Assembly: GCA_050742535.1 (NCBI GenBank)
Contig: JBOGIQ010000169.1
Span: 1 to 12,435, forward strand
Length of the DNA: 12,435 nt
Direction: 5' to 3'
Origin: Gp6-AA40 sp050742535
GTDB taxonomy: Bacteria > Acidobacteriota > Vicinamibacteria > Vicinamibacterales > UBA2999
Part shown: piece by piece, positions 5,217 to 11,099 of the stretch
Numbering within the stretch: the stretch's first letter is position 1
Layout: every line of letters begins with the position of its first letter
Notes under the pieces: generated by a model
The model's input: only the letters and a program-made list of their open reading frames with translations
Database searches by the model: none
Told to the model about the DNA's origin: nothing
Position numbers and translations under genes: made by a program

Positions 5217-7847
5217 CTACCGGTCCTCAGCCAGTCTCTTCAATTCCGCCAGCAACTCCAACGCCTGCCGCGGCGTGATGCCGTCCACGTCGATGGCCTT
5301 CAGGCGCTCGGCGAGAGCGTCGTGCTCGGCGTACGGCCCGCTCTCGGCGGGGCGGGCGAACAGGCCGAGCTGGTCGGTCTGCGCGTCGCCGACCGTGCCG
5401 GAGAGCGTTGGGCGTCCGCCGCGCGACAGCTCGTCGCTCTCGAGCCCGCGCAGGATCTCCTTGGCGCGCGCCACCACACTGGCCGGCAGTCCCGCCAGCC
5501 GCGCCACCTGGATGCCATAGCTGCGGTCCGATCGGCCGCTGACGATCTTCCTCAGGAAGACGATGTCGTCCTTCCACTCGCGGGCGGCAACGTGCGCGTT
5601 CACCACCCCGGGACGCGCGTCTGCTAGGTCGGTGAGCTCATGGTAGTGGGTCGCAAAGAGCGTCTTCGGCCGCGCCTTCGGATTGGACGCAAGGTACTCG
5701 GCGACCGCCCAGGCGATGCTCAAACCGTCGAACGTGGATGTGCCGCGGCCGATCTCGTCCAGCACAACCAGGCTTCGCGACGTTGCCGTGTGCAGGATGT
5801 TTGCTGTCTCCTGCATTTCCACCATGAAGGTGGATTGGCCGCGGGCGATGTTGTCCGACGCGCCGACGCGGGCAAAGATGCGGTCGACGATTGGCACCTT
5901 GGCGTCCTTGGCAGGGACGAATGACCCGATCTGGGCGAGCAGCGGAATGAGCGCCGCCTGGCGGAGATACGTCGATTTCCCGCCCATGTTGGGACCGGTC
6001 AGGATCACCAGCTGACGGGTGGTGCCGTTCAGATCGATGTCGTTGGGCACGAACGCGCCGGCGGCATAGCGTTCGACCACAGGATGACGACCGTCGGTGA
6101 CGACATAGTCCTCGCCGTCATGCACGTGCGGCTTGGTGTAGTTCGCCACCGCGGCCGTTTCCGCCAGCGCCGCCAGCACGTCGAGCGCCGAGAGCGCCCG
6201 CGCCGATTCCTGGATCCGCGGCGACTCCGCCGCAACGCGAAGCCGCAGCGCCTCGAACAGCTCGAGCTCGCGGGCGAGGATCCGCTCGTCCGCGCCCAGG
6301 ACCTTTTCCTCGTATTCCTTCAGCGCCGGCGTCGTGAAGCGCTCGCCGCCGGCGATGGTCTGCTTCCGGTGGTAATCCGGCGGCACGGCGTGGAGATTCG
6401 ACTTCGAAATCTCGATGTAATAGCCGAAGACGCGGTTGAACCGGACCTTGAGGGAGCCGATTCCGGTCCGCTCCCGCTCGCGCTCCTCCATCTCGGCGAT
6501 CACTTGACGCCCCGATCGGCTGATCGCGCGCAGCTCGTCGAGACCCGCGTCGACGCCGTCGCGGGTAAACCCGCCGTCGCGGGCGAACGCCGGCGGTTCG
6601 TCGATCAACGTGCGCTCGATGTCGTCCCGCAGATCGGCCAGCTCGTCGAGCGAGGCGGTGAGCGATCGCACCAGCGGCGCCTGCAGCGGCTCGAGCAGCA
6701 GCTTCAGCCGGGGAATAGCAGCGAGTGACTGTCGAAGGGCAACGAGATCGCGCGGTCCCGCCGTGCCGAGGGCCGCGCGCGCGACCAGCCGCTCCAGGTC
6801 ATGGACCGACTTGAGCGTCTCGCGGAACTTGCCGCGTTCGGTGGTTCGAAAGGCGAGCTCCTCGACGGCGTCGAGCCGGTCGCGGATGCGCTCGAGCGAC
6901 GCCAGCGGCCGCAGCAGCCACGCGCGGAGGAGCCGTGCGCCCATCGACGTCACGGTGCGATCGATCTCGTCGAGCAGCGATCCTTTCGTGCCGCCCTCGT
7001 TCCCGGCGACGACCTCGAGGTGCTTCAGCGTAATCGGATCGATCACCAGACAGTCGCTGGCGGTCTTATAGGCAATCGCGCGAACGTGGGCGAGATCCGC
7101 CTTCTGCGTATCGCGCAGGTACGTCGTCAGCCCGCCGGCGGCCTGAATGGCGGCGGTCCGCCCCTCGAGCCCGAAGCCGTCGAGGCCGTGCACCCGAAGC
7201 TGATCGAGCAGCGCGCGCCGGGCCGCCTCCGGTTCGAAGGTCCACGCGTCGGCGGTCGTCACCGGCATCTGCAGCCGTGCGATCTCCGGCAGCCGCTCGA
7301 CGATCTCCCGCGAGGGCACGACGACTTCACGCGGGCGAAGCACCGCGATTTCGTCGGCCAGCGCCTGCAGCCCGTCGCCATTTCGATATTCGGCGGTCGT
7401 GAACTCGCCGGTCGACAGGTCGATGAGACCCACACCATAAAGCTCCCCGGCAGTGGCAATCGACATCAGATAAGCGGGCTCACGCGCGTCGAGGTACGCG
7501 GCGTCAGTGAGCGTCCCGGGCGACACCACCCGGACCACCTCACGCTTGACGAGGCCTTTGGCTTTCTTCGGATCCTCCGTCTGCTCGCAGATGGCGACAC
7601 GAAATCCCTTCTTGACCAGACGCGCGACGTACCCATCAGCCGCATGGTGCGGCACGCCGCACATCGGAATGCCGTTGCCGCCGGCATCTTTCGACCGGGA
7701 CGTGAGCGTGAGCTCGAGCGCCCGCGCGGCGACCAGCGCGTCCTCGTAGAACATCTCGTAGAAGTCGCCCATGCGGAAGAACACGATCGCATCGCGGTAC
7801 TGATGCTTCGCGTCGAGATACTGACGCATGGCAGGGGTAACGGACAT
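5217..7847 (-). CDS. mutS: DNA mismatch repair protein MutS
   Basis: The product is 876 aa, complete and of normal length. MutS dimers find mismatches and small loops in DNA, then recruit MutL in an ATP-dependent way. The N-terminal mismatch-binding domain has the Phe-X-Glu wedge (F29-Y30-E31, in FFRMGDFYEMFYEDA) and the GIPMCGVPHHAADGYVARLV segment. Connector, lever and clamp regions follow, including a FNRVFGYYIEISKSN segment. The C-terminal ATPase carries Walker A GPNMGGKST (618-626), the signature region DNIARGQSTFMVEM, Walker B LVVLDEIGRGTSTFDG (D697, E698) and the ATHYHEL histidine (H734). The end has the helix-turn-helix dimerisation region (YGIQVARLAGLP). All key residues are present, so it should be active. 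ATG 7847 has no Shine-Dalgarno and lies 31 bp from the divergent tsaB start, with a shared -10-like site between. A lipoprotein gene follows directly. Confidence 0.97.
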   Translation of the reverse strand: MSVTPAMRQYLDAKHQYRDAIVFFRMGDFYEMFYEDALVAARALELTLTSRSKDAGGNGIPMCGVPHHAADGYVARLVKKGFRVAICEQTEDPKKAKGLVKREVVRVVSPGTLTDAAYLDAREPAYLMSIATAGELYGVGLIDLSTGEFTTAEYRNGDGLQALADEIAVLRPREVVVPSREIVERLPEIARLQMPVTTADAWTFEPEAARRALLDQLRVHGLDGFGLEGRTAAIQAAGGLTTYLRDTQKADLAHVRAIAYKTASDCLVIDPITLKHLEVVAGNEGGTKGSLLDEIDRTVTSMGARLLRAWLLRPLASLERIRDRLDAVEELAFRTTERGKFRETLKSVHDLERLVARAALGTAGPRDLVALRQSLAAIPRLKLLLEPLQAPLVRSLTASLDELADLRDDIERTLIDEPPAFARDGGFTRDGVDAGLDELRAISRSGRQVIAEMEERERERTGIGSLKVRFNRVFGYYIEISKSNLHAVPPDYHRKQTIAGGERFTTPALKEYEEKVLGADERILARELELFEALRLRVAAESPRIQESARALSALDVLAALAETAAVANYTKPHVHDGEDYVVTDGRHPVVERYAAGAFVPNDIDLNGTTRQLVILTGPNMGGKSTYLRQAALIPLLAQIGSFVPAKDAKVPIVDRIFARVGASDNIARGQSTFMVEMQETANILHTATSRSLVVLDEIGRGTSTFDGLSIAWAVAEYLASNPKARPKTLFATHYHELTDLADARPGVVNAHVAAREWKDDIVFLRKIVSGRSDRSYGIQVARLAGLPASVVARAKEILRGLESDELSRGGRPTLSGTVGDAQTDQLGLFARPAESGPYAEHDALAERLKAIDVDGITPRQALELLAELKRLAEDR

Positions 7848-7866
7848 CAGCGGGGGTGAACGCCTG

Positions 7867-7873
7867 TATTATC
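7867..7873. promoter_or_regulatory. Shared -10-like site between divergent mutS and tsaB
   Basis: On the + strand TATTAT (7867-7872, preceded by TG) ends 6 nt before GTG 7879. On the - strand the same bases read GATAAT (7873-7868), about 20 nt before ATG 7847. Neither gene has a Shine-Dalgarno sequence, and no clear -35 is visible on either side. The site would give a leaderless tsaB mRNA and a mutS leader of about 13 nt. Confidence 0.4.
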
Positions 7874-7878
7874 GCTCA

Positions 7879-8625
7879 GTGGTTTGCCTGAGCCTCGACA
7901 CCACGACGCCCGGCGGCAGCTGCGCGGTGGCGCGTGACGGGGTGGTGATTCGCGAGTTGCGCGGCGATCCCGATCGTCCACACGACACGCGTCTCCCCGG
8001 CGATCTGATGACGCTCCTTGCCGACGCGCGGCTCGGCCTTCGCGACGTCGAGCTGTACGCGGTGGCGACGGGCCCGGGTTCGTTCACCGGACTGCGAATC
8101 GGCATCGCGACGATGCAGGGGCTCGCGTTCGCGGCGGGGAAGCCGCTCATCGGGGTATCCGGCTTCGACGCACTCGCGCGCGCGGTCATCGTGGGGCGCA
8201 CGGTCACCGTGGGGCGAGCCTTGTCAGGCTCGCCAAGTGCTCAAGGTGCGCGGTCGGTAGCGACCTGGGTAGATGCGTGGCGCGGGGAAGTGTTCGCGGC
8301 ACGCTACGAAGGCGATGTCGAGGTGGATCCGCCAAGCGTCGAGAAGCCCGACACAGTGCTTGCCCGGATAGCGCTTGCCCGGATAGCGGCGCCAACGCTG
8401 TTCGTCGGCGATGCAGTGCCGATTTACGCCGACGTGATCCAGCGCGCGTGTGGCGACCGCGCGCTTTTCGCCGAACCGCCCGCACCGCCACTGGCCGGCA
8501 CGATTGCGCAGCTCGCCACCGAACAGGCGCGGGCGGGCCATCATCCGCCACCCGACGACATCCGTCCCCTCTATATCCGCCGGCCGGACGCCGAGCGTGC
8601 CCGTGATGCCCGACCTGTCCGCTGA
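7879..8625 (+). CDS. tsaB: tRNA threonylcarbamoyladenosine biosynthesis protein TsaB
   Basis: The product is 248 aa. TsaB is the inactive ASKHA-fold partner that binds TsaD (with TsaE) to make t6A37 on ANN-decoding tRNAs in the cytoplasm. Family marks are the opening VCLSLDTTTPGGS, with the ASKHA phosphate-loop pattern; TGPGSFTGLRIGIATMQGLA (64-83); PLIGVSGFDALA; and DAWRGEVFAARY (132-143). The start GTG 7879 is chosen because it puts the first strand at the N-terminus as in other TsaB proteins. The longer frame from 7828 would overlap mutS. Two oddities are present: about 14 extra residues at roughly 111-124, encoded by a palindromic insert, and a duplicated pentapeptide LARIA at 161-170. 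Both keep the frame and lie outside the most conserved motifs. rimI overlaps the 3' end by 20 bp, a common pairing. Confidence 0.93.
   Translation: MVCLSLDTTTPGGSCAVARDGVVIRELRGDPDRPHDTRLPGDLMTLLADARLGLRDVELYAVATGPGSFTGLRIGIATMQGLAFAAGKPLIGVSGFDALARAVIVGRTVTVGRALSGSPSAQGARSVATWVDAWRGEVFAARYEGDVEVDPPSVEKPDTVLARIALARIAAPTLFVGDAVPIYADVIQRACGDRALFAEPPAPPLAGTIAQLATEQARAGHHPPPDDIRPLYIRRPDAERARDARPVR
8191..8250. repeat. Palindromic repeat element inserted in frame in tsaB
   Basis: GTGGGGCG occurs at 8191-8198 and again at 8209-8216. The second copy leads into a 9-bp perfect hairpin: GGCGAGCCT (8213-8221), loop TGTC, AGGCTCGCC (8226-8234). The pattern GTGGGGCG-N14-CGCC, with N14 able to pair with itself, recurs in the element at 9495-9553. 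The stretch 8209-8250 is 42 nt, or 14 codons, matching the excess length of this TsaB in that region. Confidence 0.6.
8359..8388 (+). repeat. Tandem duplication of 15 bp inside tsaB
   Basis: CTTGCCCGGATAGCG is present twice head to tail (8359-8373 and 8374-8388) with no mismatch. It encodes LARIA twice at residues 161-170, keeps the frame and looks like a slippage or recent duplication event. Confidence 0.9.
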
Positions 8626-9112
8626 CGGCGTTCGCGACCGCGATTCAGGCCCTTCGCCGCGCTATTGGATCGACCGGCTGGAAGGAGACGCGGATCTCGA
8701 CGGCGTGCTGGAGGTCGAGTCCGAGTCGTTTACGAATCCGTGGACGCGCGAGATGTACACCTGGGAACTGCAGAACCGGTCGGTCTGCCACATCTTCGTC
8801 GCCCGGACGCATGACTGCCCGGTGGCGGGCTTTTGCGCGTTCTGGCTGGTGCTCGACGAAATCCATATCAACAATGTCGCGGTCCGCCCGCGATTTCGCG
8901 GCGCCGGCATGGGCTCGACGCTGCTGCGACACGTCCTGGCGGAGGCCAAGCAGCTTGGCGCGCGGCGGGCCACGCTCGAAGTCCGCGCCTCGAACGAAGC
9001 CGCGCGGCGCCTGTACGAACGGCTGGGGTTCTACGTCGCCGCGACGCGGCGCAACTACTACACGAATCCCGTGGAAGACGCGCTGATCCTGTGGCGCGAC
9101 GAACCCGGCTAA
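8606..9112 (+). CDS. rimI: RimI-type GNAT N-acetyltransferase
   Basis: The product is 168 aa. RimI uses acetyl-CoA to acetylate the N-terminal alanine of ribosomal protein S18, and in some species other N-termini. The GNAT fold is visible: an early DADLDGVLEVESESFTNPW, typical of RimI, then strand IHINNVAVRP and the acetyl-CoA loop RGAGMG (98-103). LEVRASNEAARRLYERLGF contains E125 and Y137, which match the catalytic Glu and Tyr spacing known for RimI. A YYTNPVEDALILW end completes the family pattern. ATG 8606 gives a family-like N-terminus with about 18 extra residues; GTG 8603 would add one more. The start overlaps the end of tsaB by 20 bp, so translation is probably coupled. Linkage of tsaB and rimI is very common in bacteria. 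Confidence 0.9.
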   Translation: MPDLSADGVRDRDSGPSPRYWIDRLEGDADLDGVLEVESESFTNPWTREMYTWELQNRSVCHIFVARTHDCPVAGFCAFWLVLDEIHINNVAVRPRFRGAGMGSTLLRHVLAEAKQLGARRATLEVRASNEAARRLYERLGFYVAATRRNYYTNPVEDALILWRDEPG

Positions 9113-9153
9113 GCCGTTGCGGCCATTCGTTTTGCCGTCCAGTCGTTGGGGGA

Positions 9154-9182
9154 TTGAAGCCGGAGGCCGCGTGTGTTACCTT
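9154..9182 (+). promoter_or_regulatory. Likely sigma-70-type promoter of the DUF465 gene
   Basis: A -35-like TTGAAG (9154-9159) and an extended -10, TG-T-TACCTT (9174-9182, hexamer 9177-9182), are separated by 17 bp. Transcription would start near 9189 and give a leader of about 39 nt before ATG 9228. This is the best-formed promoter in the window and separates this gene from tsaB-rimI. Confidence 0.5.
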
Positions 9183-9213
9183 GCCCTTACTTTACGCGCG
9201 CGTTTCCTCTTTC

Positions 9214-9222
9214 AAGGAGGTG
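9214..9222 (+). promoter_or_regulatory. Strong Shine-Dalgarno AAGGAGGTG for the DUF465 gene
   Basis: AAGGAGGTG lies 5 nt before ATG 9228 and is a near-complete anti-SD match, the strongest in the window. It fixes the start at 9228 and predicts high translation. The longer in-frame opening from 9117 is ruled out. Confidence 0.85.
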
Positions 9223-9227
9223 CGGCC

Positions 9228-9470
9228 ATGAGCCCAGCGGAAGCGCAGGAGGTAAAAACCCTCTTGCTGCGCGATGACCCGACCTACCGCGAGCTAGCCA
9301 AACGGCACCATCAGTTAGACGACAGACTCCACACGTTCACCGACCGCCACTACCTCACCGATTCCGAGCACGTCGAAGAAGTTACCCTCAAGAAATTGAA
9401 ACTCGCTGTGAAAGATCAGATGGAACGGATCGCGCGCGAGTACGCCCAGGCTCACGGATCGACTTCGTAG
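9228..9470 (+). CDS. YdcH/DUF465 family small protein
   Basis: The product is 80 aa, a typical length for the family. The sequence DPTYRELAKRHHQLDDRLH followed by HYLTDSEHVEEVTLKKLKLA and VKDQMERIARE is characteristic of the DUF465 helical hairpin: two long charged helices joined by a short turn, likely packing as a coiled coil. No enzymatic motif is present, and the family's role is unsettled. It is a soluble cytoplasmic protein by composition. The start at ATG 9228 rests on the strong ribosome-binding site. With its own promoter upstream and a large palindrome downstream it is probably a single-gene unit. Confidence 0.88.
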   Translation: MSPAEAQEVKTLLLRDDPTYRELAKRHHQLDDRLHTFTDRHYLTDSEHVEEVTLKKLKLAVKDQMERIAREYAQAHGSTS

Positions 9471-9494
9471 CCGAATTTTCCCGGTTGAGGTGGC

Positions 9495-9553
9495 GCCGTG
9501 GGGCGGACGTTGTTTAGTCCGCCTTGCGCGCCTGACAAGGCGCGCCCCACGGC
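9495..9553. repeat. Cloverleaf-like palindromic element between the DUF465 gene and psd
   Basis: An outer 11-bp perfect stem, GCCGTGGGGCG (9495-9505) with CGCCCCACGGC (9543-9553), encloses two smaller palindromes. One is GCGGAC (9503-9508) with GTCCGC (9517-9522). The other is CGCCTTG (9520-9526) with CAAGGCG (9536-9542); an alternative 7-bp pairing, GCGCGCC (9526-9532) with GGCGCGC (9539-9545), competes with it. The arms share a few bases with each other and the outer stem, so not all pair at once. It has no downstream T-run. It resembles an interspersed palindromic repeat and could also end the upstream transcript. Confidence 0.7.
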
Positions 9554-9571
9554 TCTCACGGGCGAAGAGGG

Positions 9572-9577
9572 TACACT
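9572..9577 (+). promoter_or_regulatory. Possible -10 element (TACACT) close to psd
   Basis: TACACT lies 15 nt before ATG 9593, so the mRNA leader would be only about 9 nt. There is no Shine-Dalgarno in front of ATG 9593 and no clear -35. The call rests on position and partial consensus only. Confidence 0.3.
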
Positions 9578-9592
9578 CGGACTCTCTTTTGT

Positions 9593-10270
9593 ATGCGCAT
9601 CGACCCGGCCGGCTGGCCTTTCATCCTCGGCGGCCTCGTTCTCGCCATCGTCGCCCTCTGGCTGTTCAAGCCGCTCGTTGGCATCACGCTGCTGATTCTG
9701 ACGACGTTTTTCCTGTTCTTTTTCCGGGATCCGGATCGCAGGGTGGTCGCGCCCGACACGGCTGTGCTTTCGCCCGCGGACGGTCGGGTCATGGTCGCCG
9801 GCCCATCCACGTCGCCGACCTTCTCATCCGGCCAGTGGCAGCAGATCAGCATCTTTCTGTCGCCGATGGACGTGCACGTAAATCGCCTGCCGGTCGGCGG
9901 CCGGGTCGTCGCGGTGAAGTACCATCCGGGACGCTTCCTGCCGGCGTACCGATCCGACGCCGGCGAGTTGAACGAGTACACCGAAGTGACGATCGACCAT
10001 GGCGGCCAGATGATTGTGGTGCGGCAGATCGTCGGTATCCTCGCGCGGCGCATCGTCTGCCGCATCAAGGAAGGGGACGTCGTCAAGGCAGGCGACCGCT
10101 TCGGCGTCATGAAGTTCGGCTCGAGGATGGATGTCTTTCTGCCACGCGAGGCGGCGCTGCAGACCAGGGTCGGCGAGAAGGTGGTCGGCGGAATCACCGT
10201 TCTGGCTGCGCTGCCCGATGCCCGCGCACAGACCGCCGAGGGGCAGTCGCACATGAGCCTGGTGCACTGA
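9593..10270 (+). CDS. psd: Phosphatidylserine decarboxylase proenzyme, short (PSD-A-like) type
   Basis: The product is 225 aa. The enzyme removes CO2 from phosphatidylserine to give phosphatidylethanolamine, using a pyruvoyl group made by self-cleavage. Two membrane-associated hydrophobic stretches (about 8-26 and 28-44, ending in FFRDPDR) precede the catalytic part. VLSPADGRVMVAG carries the conserved Asp63, and ISIFLSPMDVHVNRLP the conserved His95. The cleavage site is in MKFGSRMDVFLP, between Gly176 and Ser177. Cleavage would leave a beta chain of 176 and an alpha chain of 49 residues. The FGS form, rather than LGST, and the short length match the shorter PSD class found in many bacteria and archaea. 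No Shine-Dalgarno precedes ATG 9593. pssA starts 1 nt after the stop, pairing the two successive steps of phosphatidylethanolamine synthesis. Confidence 0.92.
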   Translation: MRIDPAGWPFILGGLVLAIVALWLFKPLVGITLLILTTFFLFFFRDPDRRVVAPDTAVLSPADGRVMVAGPSTSPTFSSGQWQQISIFLSPMDVHVNRLPVGGRVVAVKYHPGRFLPAYRSDAGELNEYTEVTIDHGGQMIVVRQIVGILARRIVCRIKEGDVVKAGDRFGVMKFGSRMDVFLPREAALQTRVGEKVVGGITVLAALPDARAQTAEGQSHMSLVH

Positions 10271-10271
10271 C

Positions 10272-11099
10272 GTGGAGCGGGATGACGTTCGTCCGCGGCT
10301 GAGGATGCTGCGGCCGCTGCGCCGCAGCACGGACCGTCCGGGGCGCCGGCTCCGGCGCGGCGTCTACCTCCTCCCGAGCATGTTCACGGTCGGGAACATG
10401 TTCTGCGGCTACGCGTGCATCGTGCACGCGATGCGCGGCGAGTTTCATATCGCCGCACCGTTCATCGGGTTCGCGATGGTCCTCGACATGCTCGACGGGC
10501 GCATCGCGCGCATGACGGGCACGTCCAGCGACTTCGGCATCGAGCTCGATTCGCTGGCCGACGTGATCTCGTTCGGCATGGCGCCCGCGATACTGTCATT
10601 CTCCTGGGGACTGCAGCCGCTCGGACGTCTCGGCTGGGCCGTCGGGTTCCTGTTCGTGGCGGCCGCGGCGCTGCGGCTGGCGCGGTTCAATATCCAGGCG
10701 GGATCGGTGGACAAGCGGTATTTCGTCGGCATGCCGAGCCCCGCAGCCGCCGCGGTTCCCGCCGCCACGGTGTTCGCCTATCCGTACGGGTTCACGGCGT
10801 ACACCGAAGCCGTGCCCGTCATCGCGATGGTCCTCGTTCCCGCGCTGCTGATGGTGAGCACCATTCGCTTCCGCAGTTTCAAGACCTTCGACCTGCAAAC
10901 GCGGCGAAGCTACACGGTGCTGTTGCTCGTCGCGGTCGTGTTGGCGCTCTTCGCCGCCAAACCGGACTATCTCTTTGTCGTTCTCGCGTATGGTTATCTG
11001 CTGTCTGCCTTCGTAGAACTCGCGTGGACGCGCCTGCGCCGGCGGCCACCAGAAAGCCACCAGGAACACGAAGAGTCAGCCACGAAGGAAACCGGTTAA
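10272..11099 (+). CDS. pssA: CDP-diacylglycerol-serine O-phosphatidyltransferase
   Basis: The product is 275 aa. This integral membrane enzyme joins CDP-diacylglycerol and serine to form phosphatidylserine, the substrate of the psd product encoded just upstream. The CDP-alcohol phosphatidyltransferase motif is complete: D75-G76-x2-A79-R80-x8-G89-x3-D93-x3-D97. The opening LLPSMFTVGNMFCGYACI and the later RLARFNI segment are typical of the PssA subfamily, and about six further hydrophobic helices follow. The start is GTG 10272, one nucleotide after the psd stop, with no ribosome-binding site of its own, which suggests coupled translation. The N-terminus is a 30-residue Arg-rich stretch. The last 16 residues or so (PESHQEHEESATKETG) are hydrophilic, look unrelated to the enzyme and are encoded by repeat-like DNA. 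The stop codon interlocks with that of the convergent kinase gene. Confidence 0.93.
   Translation: MERDDVRPRLRMLRPLRRSTDRPGRRLRRGVYLLPSMFTVGNMFCGYACIVHAMRGEFHIAAPFIGFAMVLDMLDGRIARMTGTSSDFGIELDSLADVISFGMAPAILSFSWGLQPLGRLGWAVGFLFVAAAALRLARFNIQAGSVDKRYFVGMPSPAAAAVPAATVFAYPYGFTAYTEAVPVIAMVLVPALLMVSTIRFRSFKTFDLQTRRSYTVLLLVAVVLALFAAKPDYLFVVLAYGYLLSAFVELAWTRLRRRPPESHQEHEESATKETG
11046..11088. repeat. Purine-rich degenerate repeat forming the 3' end of pssA
   Basis: CCACCAG recurs at 11046-11052 and 11057-11063, and CACGAAG at 11067-11073 and 11081-11087. The composition and the words CACGAAG and CCACGAAGG differ from the surrounding GC-rich code. They resemble dispersed purine-rich repeats found between genes in related bacteria, from memory and not checked here. 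Confidence 0.4.

Noticed and set aside
6801..7859. A 352-codon open frame on the + strand inside mutS
   Set aside because: It lies wholly antisense to well-conserved MutS coding sequence, has no recognisable motif or ribosome-binding site, and arises from high third-position GC.
7828..7878. Extended tsaB start at 7828
   Set aside because: It would overlap the start of mutS and add about 17 residues before the first conserved beta-strand, which in TsaB proteins is at the N-terminus.
9113..9133. Possible rho-independent terminator after rimI (GCCG-TTG-CGGC, then GTTTT)
   Set aside because: The stem is only 4 bp and the T-run starts several bases away, too weak to call.
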